Shown here piece after piece: positions 52,907 to 63,199 of a DNA stretch of 64,000 nucleotides (position 1 is its first letter; each line of letters starts with the position of its first letter). The stretch is from Gammaproteobacteria bacterium (GTDB lineage: Bacteria; Pseudomonadota; Gammaproteobacteria; Pseudomonadales; Pseudohongiellaceae), in contig PASF01000013.1 of NCBI GenBank assembly GCA_002711845.1, forward strand, positions 1 through 64,000, read 5' to 3'. Below the pieces are notes generated by a model, which saw only the letters and a program-made list of their open reading frames with translations, was not told the origin of the DNA and did not search any database. A program made the translations under genes and the position numbers.

Positions 52907-53595
52907 GATGAGGCCCCCACGGGTACAAAGCGAAGCCGGTCACCCGGTTTGAGCAGGCAGGGCGGGTTTTCCTGTGGATCAAACAGCCTGCTCTGGGTAT
53001 GACCGATGATGTGCCAGCCACCGGGTGTCGCCGACGGATAAATACCGGTGTAGTGACCGCCAATGGCAACCGCACCGGCCGCGATGCTGCCGGCAGGTGT
53101 TTTTTTGCGAGGAATCGCCAGCGACGGATCCAGGCCGCCGAGGTAGGCAAAGCCGGCCATGAACCCCAGGCATTGCACCAGATATTCTGGCGCGCTGTGG
53201 CGCCTGACGATTTCATCGATGTCCAGCCCGGTATGCTTCGCCAATTGCGGCAGGTCAGGGCCGTTTTTGCCGCCATAGCTGACCGGAATCTCGATCACTG
53301 CGGATGTTTCCTGTGCCTGATCGCCATCAAGCCAGAGCGCTTCAGCCTGCAGTAGCACCTGTTCGGCAACCACCCCCTGACGCATGACCAGCAGCAGGTT
53401 GCCCGGCCCCGGTACGACCTCCTGCAGCAAGCTGGCGCCATCCGGATGGCTGCGCAGGGCCTGGGCCAGCTGGCAGATACGGATTTGCAGGGCAGGATCC
53501 GGCTGGGTCTCCGCCGCCTGATGACCTTGGTCATTGAAGCGCAACAAAATGGCGCTTTCCGTGACATAACTGATGCTGGGTTCTGGTATGCTCAT
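52903..53595 (-). CDS. pxpB: 5-oxoprolinase subunit B
   Basis: 230 aa, the KipI family. The motifs VEIPVSYGG-type (IEIPVSYGGKNGPDLPQLAK), GFMAGFAYLGGLDPSLAIPR and the glycine-rich AGAVAIGGHYTGIYPSATPG then GWHIIGHT are exact. It partners with PxpC. First gene of the unit; upstream is the divergent SIMPL gene with a 36-base gap, so promoters are compressed. Confidence 0.93.
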   Translation of the reverse strand: MSIPEPSISYVTESAILLRFNDQGHQAAETQPDPALQIRICQLAQALRSHPDGASLLQEVVPGPGNLLLVMRQGVVAEQVLLQAEALWLDGDQAQETSAVIEIPVSYGGKNGPDLPQLAKHTGLDIDEIVRRHSAPEYLVQCLGFMAGFAYLGGLDPSLAIPRKKTPAGSIAAGAVAIGGHYTGIYPSATPGGWHIIGHTQSRLFDPQENPPCLLKPGDRLRFVPVGASS

Positions 53596-53631
53596 GACGT
53601 CACTCTAATCCAGCTTCAGGGGTAATCACAA

Positions 53632-54369
53632 ATGACAAATGCGAAATTTGCCGGTGTTGTCAGAAATTTTGTTGTCGTGTTAATGAGTATGGTCGCCGTG
53701 TCCGGCGCGTCAGTGCATGCACAGCAGGCCCTGCTGCCTGAAGGCCAGACCCTGATCACCCTGTCAGTGACCGAGCGTCTCAGTGTGCAACAGGACCTGG
53801 CGATTGCCAGTTTACGCATCGACGTGGAAGATCAGAATGCGTCGGTGGTACAGAACCGGATCAATACTGTCATGGCGCAAGCGTTGCAGCAGGCCCGTGA
53901 GGTTGATGACGTCAGTCAGAGTACCGGCTATTACAACGTTTATCAGTTTGATCGCCAGCCACAAGGTGGGCGGGCAGAGACCGTGTGGCGGGGCTCGCAG
54001 AGTCTGACGCTGGAGGGCAGGGACGCGCAGGCGCTGTTGGCGCTGGCTGGCGAACTGCAGGAAATGGGACTGATCATGAACCAGTTGTCCTATCGGTTGA
54101 GCACAGCCCGCGCAGATGAAGTTCGCGACTCACTGATGGAGGCCGCCATAACACGAGCCACAGACAAAGCGCAACGCGCCTCCGCCGCGCTGGGCAAATC
54201 ACGGTTTGATATCGCGGTACTGGATGTGGATACCTCATCCGACTATTCGCCGCCGGTGATGATGCGTGCCATGGCCGACACGGGTAGCCGGGAAATGACG
54301 CCACCCAGCGCTGAGCCAGGCGAAACCGAGGTCACGCTGACGGTGCGTATTCAGGCGGTGGCTCAGTAA
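53632..54369 (+). CDS. Exported SIMPL (DUF541) domain protein
   Basis: 245 aa. Signal peptide (NFVVVLMSMVAVSGASVHAQ) then a SIMPL domain with LITLSVTERLSVQQDLAIAS at its beginning and the long central helix VQNRINTVMAQALQQAREVD, ending VTLTVRIQAVAQ. SIMPL proteins are periplasmic or outer-membrane proteins that oligomerise and are linked to oxidative stress tolerance in several proteobacteria; the biochemical role is not established. It stands between the pxp cluster and the PQQ dehydrogenase without an obvious operon partner. Confidence 0.78.
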   Translation: MTNAKFAGVVRNFVVVLMSMVAVSGASVHAQQALLPEGQTLITLSVTERLSVQQDLAIASLRIDVEDQNASVVQNRINTVMAQALQQAREVDDVSQSTGYYNVYQFDRQPQGGRAETVWRGSQSLTLEGRDAQALLALAGELQEMGLIMNQLSYRLSTARADEVRDSLMEAAITRATDKAQRASAALGKSRFDIAVLDVDTSSDYSPPVMMRAMADTGSREMTPPSAEPGETEVTLTVRIQAVAQ

Positions 54370-54483
54370 GCTGCCACTTACCGAACGGCCGCTCTTCCGT
54401 GCTTGCGCTGGGGCGGCTGGCTGTTTATGCTCACACCAGCATCGACAAACGCCAAAACAAACAGAAAAAACAGGAATCAGGTT

Positions 54484-56673
54484 ATGCACATCCATTCCCG
54501 GGCCAGCGCGCCTGCTCATCGCCGTTATGCTTTAAATCGCTCGCTTCTGGGCCTGCTGGCCGCCGGTATTCTGGCTGCCTGTTCGACCGAGCAGGATGCA
54601 GCCGGGTCCGGTGCCACAGATCCGGCAGGGGCCGATCAGGCCCAGGTTGCCGGTGATTCGCGCAATGCTGTGCAGCCGGTCGATGCGGCGCGTATCACCG
54701 GCGCAGCGGACAACAACAGCGACTGGCTGACACATGGCCGTACCTATTCAGAGGCTCGCAACAGCCCGCTGGACCAGATCAATCGCGCTACGGTCGCGGA
54801 TCTGGGCATGGCCTGGGACTTTGAGCTGGACACTGATCGAGGCCAGGAAGCAACGCCGCTGGTGATTGACGGGGTGGTGTACCTGACCTCAGCCTGGAGT
54901 AAGGCCTTCGCTGTGGATGCCCGCACCGGTGAAGAGATCTGGCGTTATGATCCGGAAGTGCCTCGCGAGTACGCCGCCAATGCCTGTTGTGATGTGGTCA
55001 ACCGGGGCATGGCGGCCTGGGGTGACAAGGTTTATTTTGGCGCGCTTGATGGCCGCCTGATCGCGCTGGACCGGGCGACCGGTGACGTGGCCTGGTCCGT
55101 GGTCACGGCAGATCCCGAGCAGCGTTACACCATTACCGGTGCGCCGCGCATCGTGGATGGCAAGGTGATCATTGGTAATGGTGGCGGCGAGTTGGGTGTG
55201 CGCGGGTATGTGTCTGCCTATGATGCCGAGACGGGCGACATGGTCTGGCGCTTTTACACGGTGCCGGGCAATCCCGCAGACGGCTTTGAAAATGCGGCCA
55301 TGGAAATGGCGGCCGAAACCTGGGCCGGCGAGTGGTGGCAGATTGGTGGTGGCGGCACAGCCTGGGATTCCATGGCCTACGATCCGGAGCTGGACCTGCT
55401 TTATGTCGGTGTCGGTAATGGCAGCCCATGGAACCATGAAATCCGCTCCGACGGCCAGGGCGATAATCTGTTCCTGTCCTCCATCGTCGCCTTGCGACCT
55501 GACACCGGCGAGTACGTCTGGCATTTCCAGACCACGCCAGCTGAATCCTGGGACTATACGGCGACCCAGCACATGATCCTGGCTGACCTGGAGATCGACG
55601 GTGAGCTGCGTGAAGTGATCATGCAGGCGCCCAAGAATGGCTTCTTTTACGTCATCGATCGCGCCACCGGTGAATTTATCTCCGGTGAGAATTACGTCGA
55701 GATCAACTGGGCCAGCGGGCTGGACGCGGTCACCGGTCGTCCCATTGAGGCGGAAGTGGTGCGGTATCAGCGTGACCCCGCTGTGGTCATTCCCGGCCCA
55801 CTGGGTGGCCACAACTGGTACCCGATGTCCTTTGACGCCGATACCGGACTGGTTTATATCCCCACCCAGAATACCTCCTACGTGTACTCTAACCCGGCCG
55901 AGTTTGTCGAGCAGTCGGTGGGCTGGAACCTGGGTCTGGATGCGGCGCCAGGCCAACCGGTGAACCCTGAAGAGGCCGAACGGGTGATGCAGATGTCACC
56001 GTCGGCCCTGTTGGCCTGGGATCCGGTGACACAGCGGGAAGTGTGGCGCGTGAATTACCCGGTGTACGGCAACAGCGGGCTGCTGTCGACGGGCGGCGGG
56101 CTGGTTTTCCAGGGCTCGGCCGATGGCTTTTTCCATGCGTACACCACCGATACCGGTGAACATCTGTGGTCGCATGAAGTCGGGGACGCCATTCTTGGCG
56201 GACCGGTGACCTACGAACTTGATGGCGAACAGTATGTGCTGGCGCTGGCCGGGCAGGGCGGCGCCATCCCCCTGACCATGGGGCTGTTGTCAGGCAACTA
56301 TCCGCGTGAGCGTAATGGCCGCCTGATGGCCTTTAAACTGGGTGCCGATATGCAAAGCCCGGTGGTCATGGCCACGCCGCGCGAGCCACTGGATGTGTCG
56401 GGTGCCCAGAGCGATGGCGACGCGGACTACGGTGCCATCATGTACGGTGCGTATTGCTCGGTCTGTCACGGGCCTGCGGCCCTGAGTTCGGGACCACTGC
56501 CGGATCTTCGTTATACCCCGATGATGCTGACGGAAGCAGGTTTCGCCAGTATCGTGCTGGAAGGCAGTCTGTCGAGTCGTGGCATGCCCGGTTTTGGCGC
56601 GGATATTGGCCCCGCGGAAGCGGAAGGGATTCGTGCCTATCTGCTGGAGCTGGCGGCGTCGGTCGCAAATTGA
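54484..56673 (+). CDS. Lipoprotein quinohemoprotein alcohol dehydrogenase (PQQ domain with C-terminal cytochrome c)
   Basis: 729 aa from ATG 54484. The signal has lipobox LAAC ([15 protein letters not shown]), unusual because most PQQ dehydrogenases are soluble periplasmic. Eight tryptophan-docking beta-propeller blades follow. The vicinal pair Cys168-Cys169 ([11 protein letters not shown]) forms the ring disulfide over PQQ. The catalytic aspartate is Asp357 in SWDYTATQ; Thr359 two positions later, instead of Asp, points to a calcium rather than lanthanide enzyme. The C-terminal heme motif is CSVCH at 658-662 ([10 protein letters not shown]). It oxidises an alcohol or aldehyde, passing electrons to the heme. 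Its end overlaps the uvrA stop region by 37 bases. Confidence 0.85.
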   Translation: MHIHSRASAPAHRRYALNRSLLGLLAAGILAACSTEQDAAGSGATDPAGADQAQVAGDSRNAVQPVDAARITGAADNNSDWLTHGRTYSEARNSPLDQINRATVADLGMAWDFELDTDRGQEATPLVIDGVVYLTSAWSKAFAVDARTGEEIWRYDPEVPREYAANACCDVVNRGMAAWGDKVYFGALDGRLIALDRATGDVAWSVVTADPEQRYTITGAPRIVDGKVIIGNGGGELGVRGYVSAYDAETGDMVWRFYTVPGNPADGFENAAMEMAAETWAGEWWQIGGGGTAWDSMAYDPELDLLYVGVGNGSPWNHEIRSDGQGDNLFLSSIVALRPDTGEYVWHFQTTPAESWDYTATQHMILADLEIDGELREVIMQAPKNGFFYVIDRATGEFISGENYVEINWASGLDAVTGRPIEAEVVRYQRDPAVVIPGPLGGHNWYPMSFDADTGLVYIPTQNTSYVYSNPAEFVEQSVGWNLGLDAAPGQPVNPEEAERVMQMSPSALLAWDPVTQREVWRVNYPVYGNSGLLSTGGGLVFQGSADGFFHAYTTDTGEHLWSHEVGDAILGGPVTYELDGEQYVLALAGQGGAIPLTMGLLSGNYPRERNGRLMAFKLGADMQSPVVMATPREPLDVSGAQSDGDADYGAIMYGAYCSVCHGPAALSSGPLPDLRYTPMMLTEAGFASIVLEGSLSSRGMPGFGADIGPAEAEGIRAYLLELAASVAN

Positions 56674-59498
56674 GAGAACAGGCGCGCGAGATAGTGGCCG
56701 GTATGGGACACTGTTGAGCGCGCCACGTCTTCCGGTGTCCCCTCGGCGACAATCTGTCCGCCGCCATTACCACCTTCCGGGCCTAAATCAACGACCCAGT
56801 CCGCCGTCTTGATGACATCCAGATTGTGTTCTATGACCACGATGGTATTGCCCTGATCGCGCAGTTTGTGCAGCACAGCCAGCAGTTGACGGATGTCTTC
56901 AAAGTGCAGCCCGGTGGTGGGTTCGTCGAGGATGTACAGAGTCTGGCCAGTGTCGCGTTTGGACAGCTCTTTTGCCAGTTTCACGCGCTGTGCCTCACCA
57001 CCGGAGAGCGTGGTGGCGGCCTGCCCCAGGCAGATATAGGACAGGCCAACATCCATCAGTGTCTGCAACTTGCGGGCAATGGCAGGCACCGGATCAAAGA
57101 ATTCGCGCGCATCCTCAATGGTCATGTCCAGCACTTCGCTGATGTTCTTGCCCTTGTATTTCACTTCCAGGGTTTCCCGGTTGTAGCGTTTGCCATGGCA
57201 GATGTCGCAGGATACATAGACGTCCGGCAGAAAGTGCATTTCTACCTTGACCATGCCGTCACCCTGACACGCTTCACAGCGACCGCCCTTGACATTGAAA
57301 CTGAAGCGACCGGGATTGTACCCCCGGCTGCGCGCCTCCTGGGTGCCAGCAAACAGTTCGCGCACGGGCGTGAAAATGCCGGTGTAGGTTGCCGGATTGG
57401 AGCGTGGCGTCCGCCCGATCGGACTCTGGTCAATGTCAACGACCTTGTCCATCAATTCCAGCCCTTCGATACTCTCGTAGGGTGCCGGCTCCAGTGTAGT
57501 GGCGCCATTAAGACGGGTTGCTGCTACCGGGTACAGGGTATTGTTGATCAGTGTCGATTTTCCGGAGCCGGAGACACCGGTGACACAGGTAAACAGCCCG
57601 AGGGGTATTTTTAGACTGACGTTCTGCAAGTTGTTGCCGCTGGCGTTTTTCAGCAGCAACATTTTTTTGCGATCAGGTTTGTGACGTTTTGCCGGGATCT
57701 CAATGCATCGCTGGCCCGACAGATACTGCCCGGTCAGCGAGTCCGGCGCGGCGATGATGTCCGCCACCTGGCCCTGCGCCACGATCTGTCCGCCATGGAC
57801 ACCGGCACCGGGACCGATATCAATCACATGGTCGGCGCTGCGGATGGCATCTTCATCGTGTTCCACAACAATGACGGTGTTGCCGATATCGCGCAGGTGG
57901 AAAAGTGTGGACAGTAATCTGTCGTTGTCGCGCTGGTGCAGGCCAATAGACGGCTCATCGAGAATATACATGACGCCGACCAGGCCGGCACCGATCTGGC
58001 TGGCCAGGCGGATGCGTTGTGCTTCGCCGCCCGACAGTGTGTCGGCGCTGCGGCTCAGGGTCAGATAGTTCAGTCCGACATCAATCAGGAATTGCAGGCG
58101 CTGCTCCAGTTCGCGCAGGATCTTTTCGGCGATGGTGGCGCGGGAACCCTGCAGGACCAGTGAGTGGAAATAGTCATAGGCCTGGACGATGGTCATCCCG
58201 GTGATGTCAGGCAGTGTGGTGCCGTCGATATAGACATGGCGGGCATCGCTGCACAGGCGCGTGCCTTCGCAGTCCGGGCAGGCATGTGAGCTCAGGTAGC
58301 GGGCCAGCTCGTCACGCACGGTCTGTGATTCGGTTTCCCGATAGCGCCGTTCCATATTGGGCAGGATGCCTTCAAAGGCATGGCGGCGGACCGTGCTGTC
58401 GCCCCGGTCATTCATGAAACGGAAATCAATGTCTTCGCCATTGCTGCCATGCAGCACAATGTTCTGGTGGCGCTTGCTCAACTCTTCAAAGGGCATGTCG
58501 ACAGCAAAGCCGTAATGTGCTGCCAGTGAGTTCAGCATCTGGAAATAGTAGAAATTGCGTCGATCCCAGCCGCGTATGGCGCCTTCCGCCAGCGACAGTG
58601 AGGTATCGGTCATGATGCGCTGTGCATCAAAGAACTGCTTGACGCCCAGGCCGTCACAACTGCCGCACGCGCCTGCCGGGTTGTTGAACGAAAACATCCG
58701 GGGTTCCAGTTCTGTGATGCTGTGGCCGCACACCGGGCAGGCGAACCGTGACGAGAACATCAGCTCGTCACGTGAACTGTCTTCGTCCATAAACGCCACA
58801 CTGACCAGACCATCGGTCAATTGCAGCGCGGTCTCCAGACTTTCCGCCAGCCGTTGCTGAATATCCGGCCGTACTTTGAGTCGGTCGATGACAGCCTCGA
58901 TATTGTGCTTTTTGTTTTTCTCCAGTGCCGGCGGATAGTCCAGTTCGGTTACTGTGCCGTCGATACGGGCACGGATGAAACCGGCGCTGAGCAGTTCCTT
59001 GAAAACGTGCAGGTGTTCGCCCTTTCGATCGCGCACCACCGGTGCGAGGATCATGATTTTGCTGCCTTCGGGCAGGGCCAGGATCTGGTCTACCATCTGG
59101 CTGACAGTTTGTGCCTGCAGCTTCTTGTGATGGGTAGGGCAGAAGGGTTCCCCGGCACGGGCAAACAGCAGGCGCAGATAATCGTAGATTTCGGTGATGG
59201 TGCCTACCGTGGAACGGGGGTTGTGCGAGGTCGACTTCTGTTCAATGGAAATGGCGGGTGACAGACCTTCAATATGATCAATGTCGGGTTTGTCCATCAT
59301 CGACAGGAACTGGCGGGCGTATGTCGACAGCGATTCGACATAACGACGCTGACCCTCAGCGTACAGTGTATCAAAGGCCAGCGATGATTTGCCGGAGCCA
59401 GACAGACCGGTAATGACCACCAGTTTATTGCGAGGGATGGTCAGATTCACATTTTTCAGATTATGGGTTCTGGCACCCCGGATCGTGATCGTGTCCAT
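56637..59498 (-). CDS. uvrA: UvrABC system protein A
   Basis: 953 aa. The damage-sensing ABC ATPase of nucleotide excision repair. The first Walker A ([20 protein letters not shown]), the UvrB-binding segment, two signature motifs ([40 protein letters not shown]), the second Walker A ([20 protein letters not shown]) and the C-terminal zinc finger ([20 protein letters not shown], then [16 protein letters not shown]) are all there. It is divergent from ssb, 185 bases apart. No clear LexA box (CTG-N10-CAG) was seen in the shared gap. Confidence 0.97.
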   Translation of the reverse strand: MDTITIRGARTHNLKNVNLTIPRNKLVVITGLSGSGKSSLAFDTLYAEGQRRYVESLSTYARQFLSMMDKPDIDHIEGLSPAISIEQKSTSHNPRSTVGTITEIYDYLRLLFARAGEPFCPTHHKKLQAQTVSQMVDQILALPEGSKIMILAPVVRDRKGEHLHVFKELLSAGFIRARIDGTVTELDYPPALEKNKKHNIEAVIDRLKVRPDIQQRLAESLETALQLTDGLVSVAFMDEDSSRDELMFSSRFACPVCGHSITELEPRMFSFNNPAGACGSCDGLGVKQFFDAQRIMTDTSLSLAEGAIRGWDRRNFYYFQMLNSLAAHYGFAVDMPFEELSKRHQNIVLHGSNGEDIDFRFMNDRGDSTVRRHAFEGILPNMERRYRETESQTVRDELARYLSSHACPDCEGTRLCSDARHVYIDGTTLPDITGMTIVQAYDYFHSLVLQGSRATIAEKILRELEQRLQFLIDVGLNYLTLSRSADTLSGGEAQRIRLASQIGAGLVGVMYILDEPSIGLHQRDNDRLLSTLFHLRDIGNTVIVVEHDEDAIRSADHVIDIGPGAGVHGGQIVAQGQVADIIAAPDSLTGQYLSGQRCIEIPAKRHKPDRKKMLLLKNASGNNLQNVSLKIPLGLFTCVTGVSGSGKSTLINNTLYPVAATRLNGATTLEPAPYESIEGLELMDKVVDIDQSPIGRTPRSNPATYTGIFTPVRELFAGTQEARSRGYNPGRFSFNVKGGRCEACQGDGMVKVEMHFLPDVYVSCDICHGKRYNRETLEVKYKGKNISEVLDMTIEDAREFFDPVPAIARKLQTLMDVGLSYICLGQAATTLSGGEAQRVKLAKELSKRDTGQTLYILDEPTTGLHFEDIRQLLAVLHKLRDQGNTIVVIEHNLDVIKTADWVVDLGPEGGNGGGQIVAEGTPEDVARSTVSHTGHYLARLFSQFATDAASSSR

Positions 59499-59634
59499 GT
59501 TTTTCCCGCACTTCCCCGCGCCTTTGGCGCAACAACAAAACAGGCAATTATGGGCAATATTGGCTGATATCGCAAAGCCGATTACAGATAGTCTGCAATT
59601 TGTTGTGTTGTCGGCGACAGCACCGGATTCATGC

Positions 59635-59660
59635 TATGCTTTATTGACATATTAAGCATA
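59635..59660. promoter_or_regulatory. Inverted repeat in the ssb leader
   Basis: TATGCTT (59635-59641) and AAGCATA (59654-59660) form a 7-bp inverted repeat with a 12-base AT-rich centre, 24 bases before the ssb start. It might be an operator or a hairpin in the ssb leader. It does not resemble a LexA box. Confidence 0.35.
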
Positions 59661-59683
59661 ACCGGACGGGAGGACAGCACAAG

Positions 59684-60223
59684 GTGGCAAGTCGCGGCGT
59701 AAACAAAGTGATATTGGTAGGTAATGTAGGCAAGGACCCGGAAACACGCTATTTGCCCAGCGGAGGCGCGGTGACCAATGTGGCGCTGGCTACCAGCGAA
59801 ACCTGGAAGGACAAGAACACCGGTCAGGCTCAGGAAAAAACTGAATGGCACCGTATCGTGTTCTTTAATCGCCTGGCGGAAATCGTCAACGAGTACGTGC
59901 GCAAGGGCAGCAAGCTCTACATTGAAGGCCGGTTGCAGACACGCAGCTGGGAACAGGACGGGATTACCCGCTATGCCACTGAAATCGTTGCCAACGAAAT
60001 GCAGATGCTGGATTCCCGGGGTGGCGGTGGTGGTGGCGGTCAGGACGATCAGTTCGGCCAGAACAGCCGGCAGGAGCCGCAGTCTTCTTATGGCGGTGGA
60101 CCATCGGGCGGTTCCGGTGGTCATGCAGGTGCCGCTCGCGGTGGCCAGCCGCAACAGCCCGCGGGTAACAACCCTTCGCGCCCGGCTGACTTTGACAATT
60201 TTGATGATGATATACCGTTCTGA
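59684..60223 (+). CDS. ssb: Single-stranded DNA-binding protein
   Basis: 179 aa from GTG 59684, with GGGAGGACAG upstream. The OB fold (about 1-110) has the standard [40 protein letters not shown] and [15 protein letters not shown] blocks. A glycine/glutamine-rich linker ([15 protein letters not shown] and later) leads to the acidic C-terminal tip FDDDIPF, which binds partner proteins such as RecQ, PriA and exonuclease I. The uvrA-ssb divergent pair is the usual gammaproteobacterial arrangement. Confidence 0.97.
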   Translation: MASRGVNKVILVGNVGKDPETRYLPSGGAVTNVALATSETWKDKNTGQAQEKTEWHRIVFFNRLAEIVNEYVRKGSKLYIEGRLQTRSWEQDGITRYATEIVANEMQMLDSRGGGGGGGQDDQFGQNSRQEPQSSYGGGPSGGSGGHAGAARGGQPQQPAGNNPSRPADFDNFDDDIPF

Positions 60224-60249
60224 CGGGCGAGCCGGAGCAGACACCGCAG

Positions 60250-61155
60250 GTGAAGTTATTAATCATAGGTGCCGACAGTGGTGTCGGCGTGGAACTGGGC
60301 AAACTTCTTGACGAGCGTCAGATCAGCTGGATAGCGCCGGACGCCGGCGCTATGCTCGCGAAAGACCCGCTCAATATCGCAAAAAACATTACCCAGGCCG
60401 CCCCCGATCAGGTCGTCAATCTGGCCGCATTTGCAGCCGGCAGCCAGCACGCTGTGCTCAAGGCTGAAAATCATCCGGATGATTGTGAGCTGATCAATCT
60501 GAAGCAGGCCGAACTCGTGGCCCAGGTATGCGACCATTTGCACATCCCCCTGATTCACCTGTCGACGGCCCATGTTTTCGGCGGCGACAAGAAGCTCGCC
60601 TACAACGAGCAGGATCTGCCCAAGCCCCTGGGTGTCTACGGGGCAACGGCGCTGGCGGCCGAGCAGGCCATCGTGGCGACCACCAAACAGCATATCATTG
60701 TGCGGGCAGGCTGGTTGTTTGGCCGTCAACAGGATGAAATGTTGCGCCACTGGCTTGATGAGCTCAAGAAAGGTGATGGCAGTGTCACCGTGTACCGCCG
60801 AAAATTTGCACCGACCCCGGTGGAGGATCTTGCCCGTGTGCTGCTGGCCATATGCCAGCAGGTTGACTGCCAGGCCGACGTCTGGGGCATCTATCATTAT
60901 GCCGCGCTGGAGCCTTTGCGAGAGAGTGAGTTTGTTCAGCAACTGGTGAAATTTGCCGCGCAGCACGATGAAGCGGTCTATCGTCTGCTGGATCATCTGA
61001 CCATCAACCTGAGTCGCACAGAAGCCCCGCAGATAGCCAATGCTACGCTGGCAACCAAAAAAATATTTGAAACTTTTGGCATCAAGCCACGACCGTGGCA
61101 CGGCAGCCTGCAGCGGCTGGTTAAATCCTGGTACAAGGGACGCGGCGATGGCTGA
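60250..61155 (+). CDS. RmlD-like NAD(P)-binding sugar-nucleotide reductase family protein, catalytic Lys missing
   Basis: 301 aa from GTG 60250. The protein follows the dTDP-4-dehydrorhamnose reductase (RmlD) pattern: MKLLIIGADSGVGVELGKLL as nucleotide-binding loop (a variant of GxxGxxG), VVNLAAFAAG, IHLSTAHVFGGDKKLAYNEQ, GVYGATALAAEQAI, VRAGWLFG and TPVEDLARVLLAI. RmlD keeps a YxxxK catalytic pair; here the tyrosine is Tyr130 and position 134 is Ala. So either the reaction is changed or the protein only binds nucleotide. No rmlA, rmlB or rmlC is nearby. The gene overlaps the moeA start by 8 bases. Confidence 0.75.
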   Translation: MKLLIIGADSGVGVELGKLLDERQISWIAPDAGAMLAKDPLNIAKNITQAAPDQVVNLAAFAAGSQHAVLKAENHPDDCELINLKQAELVAQVCDHLHIPLIHLSTAHVFGGDKKLAYNEQDLPKPLGVYGATALAAEQAIVATTKQHIIVRAGWLFGRQQDEMLRHWLDELKKGDGSVTVYRRKFAPTPVEDLARVLLAICQQVDCQADVWGIYHYAALEPLRESEFVQQLVKFAAQHDEAVYRLLDHLTINLSRTEAPQIANATLATKKIFETFGIKPRPWHGSLQRLVKSWYKGRGDG

Positions 61156-62368
61156 GCCCGCCACTTCTGCGTTGATGCCAATCGATCAGGCGCAGGCCAT
61201 GCTGCTGGCCGAGGCCCGGGCGCGGGTCGCAAGCGAAACGGTGCCGCTGGCGCAGGCCGGTGGCCGAGTGCTGTTGCATGACGTCACGTCTGCGTGTGAT
61301 GTACCGCCGTGGCACAACAGTGCCATGGATGGCTATGCAGTCGACAGCCAGTCACTGCGCAGCGGAGCGCCCATGCCCATCAGCCAGCGGATACCCGCCG
61401 GCGCAGCACCTGGCGCACTGGCGCCGGGCACCGCAGCCCGGATTTTCACCGGTGCCCCGCTGCCTGAAGGCGCTGATGCTGTGGTGATGCAGGAAAATTG
61501 CCAGCGGCAGGGCGACCATGTGACTGTGAACAAGGCGGTCGTGGCTGGGGAAAACGTGCGAGGCAGAGGCGCCGATGTCGCCATGGGCAGCGCACTGCTT
61601 GATGCCGGACACCGTTTGCGTCCACAGGATATTGGTTTGTTGGCAGCGACCGGACGCGCGACCGTTGAGGTTGGCAAGCGGCCTCGAGTTGCGCTGATCA
61701 CGACCGGCGACGAATTGGTGGCGCCGGGACAGATGTTGCAACCCGGGCAAATCTACAACAGCAATTTCTACACGCTGGCGGCACTGTTGCGGGCGTTGGG
61801 GATCGAACCTATAGATGGCGGCCGCGTTCCTGATTCGTTGCCAGAGACTGAAGAGGCGCTGCGCCGGCTGGCACAGCAGGCAGACTGCATCATCACCAGT
61901 GGTGGTGTCTCGGCCGGCGAAGAAGACCATGTCCGTGCAGCATTGCAGCGTTGCGGGAAACTGACATTGTGGAAGCTGGCTCTCAAGCCCGGTAAACCCT
62001 TTGCTTTTGGCAGGATCGATCATACGTTGCTGTTCGGGTTACCGGGCAACCCGGTCTCTGCGTTTGTGACCTTCCTGCTGCTGGTGCGGCCAGCATTGCT
62101 GGCAATGATGGGAGCCTCGGGTGACAGTCTGCCGGGGCGCTGGGAACGCGCCGGGTTCACCTTGCCCAGGTCCGGGGAGCGGCAGGCTTATCTGCGTGTG
62201 TGTCTGCAGAGCGCGGATGAAGAGCCGCTGCTGCAGCTATTGCCGGATCAAAGTTCCGGCGTGCTCAGCTCAGTGGCCTACGCCGACGGGTTGGCAGTCA
62301 TCCCTGCGTTCACCTCAGTGGCCGTGGGTGATCGGTTGAGATTTCTGGCGTTTGGTGACATAGTCTGA
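61148..62368 (+). CDS. moeA: Molybdopterin molybdotransferase
   Basis: 406 aa from ATG 61148. MoeA inserts molybdate into adenylylated molybdopterin in the cytoplasm. The domain I-III signatures PPWHNSAMDGYAVDSQSLRS, RIFTGAPLPEGADAVVMQEN, VALITTGDELVAPGQMLQPG, GQIYNSNFYTLAALLRALGI and TSGGVSAGEEDHVR, and the late FGLPGNPVSAFVTFLLLVRP, are intact. It overlaps the RmlD-like gene by eight bases, so the two are coupled in expression, although their functions are unrelated as far as I know. Confidence 0.95.
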   Translation: MAEPATSALMPIDQAQAMLLAEARARVASETVPLAQAGGRVLLHDVTSACDVPPWHNSAMDGYAVDSQSLRSGAPMPISQRIPAGAAPGALAPGTAARIFTGAPLPEGADAVVMQENCQRQGDHVTVNKAVVAGENVRGRGADVAMGSALLDAGHRLRPQDIGLLAATGRATVEVGKRPRVALITTGDELVAPGQMLQPGQIYNSNFYTLAALLRALGIEPIDGGRVPDSLPETEEALRRLAQQADCIITSGGVSAGEEDHVRAALQRCGKLTLWKLALKPGKPFAFGRIDHTLLFGLPGNPVSAFVTFLLLVRPALLAMMGASGDSLPGRWERAGFTLPRSGERQAYLRVCLQSADEEPLLQLLPDQSSGVLSSVAYADGLAVIPAFTSVAVGDRLRFLAFGDIV

Positions 62369-62396
62369 GCCGTCAACATAGCGAGCAAACATTTCC

Positions 62397-63167
62397 ATGG
62401 CAGTGCAAAAGCGGTTTGACATTGGTGTCGTTCAGCCCGGTATTCGCATGCTGGCAGCAGCCACTATGACACTTGCCTTGAGCAGTTGCCAATTACCCGC
62501 ACCCGAACCGGCCCATACACCGGTGCCGGCCTTACCGGCTGCCGTTGTTGATGCATCAGTCGCAGAACAACTGGCTGCCGAGGCTGCGCGCGAGGATGCC
62601 GAGCGCCACAGACGCTACATCGCTGACATTCTATATGAGGGTATGCGGGCATTGCGCGCTGACCGGTTGATGACCCCGGTAGAGGACAGTGCCTATCATT
62701 ATTTCAGCAGGGTACTGGCATTCGAACCAGACAATACAGTTGCCCATGACGGCATGCGCGACATCGCGCTGCGGTATTTGCAGCTTGCCGATACGGCATC
62801 AAGGCAGGGGCAGTTCGATAATGCAGAAACCTTTCTGCGTCGCGCCGAAAGTGTCGATGATGAGCTGCCGGCTATCGCGGCGGCGAAACAAAGGCTGGTG
62901 GCCGCCCGGGCGCAGACGCACAGCGTGCATACCCTTGATAATCGTGATCTGGTGCAACGCCAGCCTGCGATTGCCCGGCAACTGGAAGATATTGCCAGGC
63001 TCGCGGCAGAGCACAATACGTTTGTGCTGATCACGGCGCCCAATGACGAGCTGGGCCGATGGATCTATGCCCAGTTGCAGGCATCGATGACCGATGCGCG
63101 GCTGCGGGCGGATATTGAAATCGGCGAGCAGGCTTCGATCCGGCTGGTTTTGCCGCGCACCAGTTAA
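62397..63167 (+). CDS. Predicted lipoprotein with TPR-like helices
   Basis: 256 aa. The signal RMLAAATMTLALSSCQLPAP has lipobox LSSC with Gln at +2, so an outer-membrane lipoprotein is likely. A long helical region (about 60-180) with ALRADRLMTPVEDSAYHYFS, RVLAFEPDNTVAHDGMRDIA and RQGQFDNAETFLRRAESVDD looks like two or three TPR units. The C-terminal part (FVLITAPNDELGRWIYAQLQ, ASIRLVLPRTS) is a small alpha/beta fold without a known name. It follows moeA by 28 bases. I do not recognise the family. Confidence 0.65.
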   Translation: MAVQKRFDIGVVQPGIRMLAAATMTLALSSCQLPAPEPAHTPVPALPAAVVDASVAEQLAAEAAREDAERHRRYIADILYEGMRALRADRLMTPVEDSAYHYFSRVLAFEPDNTVAHDGMRDIALRYLQLADTASRQGQFDNAETFLRRAESVDDELPAIAAAKQRLVAARAQTHSVHTLDNRDLVQRQPAIARQLEDIARLAAEHNTFVLITAPNDELGRWIYAQLQASMTDARLRADIEIGEQASIRLVLPRTS

Positions 63168-63199
63168 GCATTCACTGCGCTGTCAGGTGCCACTTCAGG

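Noticed and set aside
59499-59683. LexA (SOS) box between uvrA and ssb
   Set aside because: I looked for CTG-N10-CAG because this gap is LexA-controlled in E. coli, but found no match. Control by LexA is therefore not claimed.
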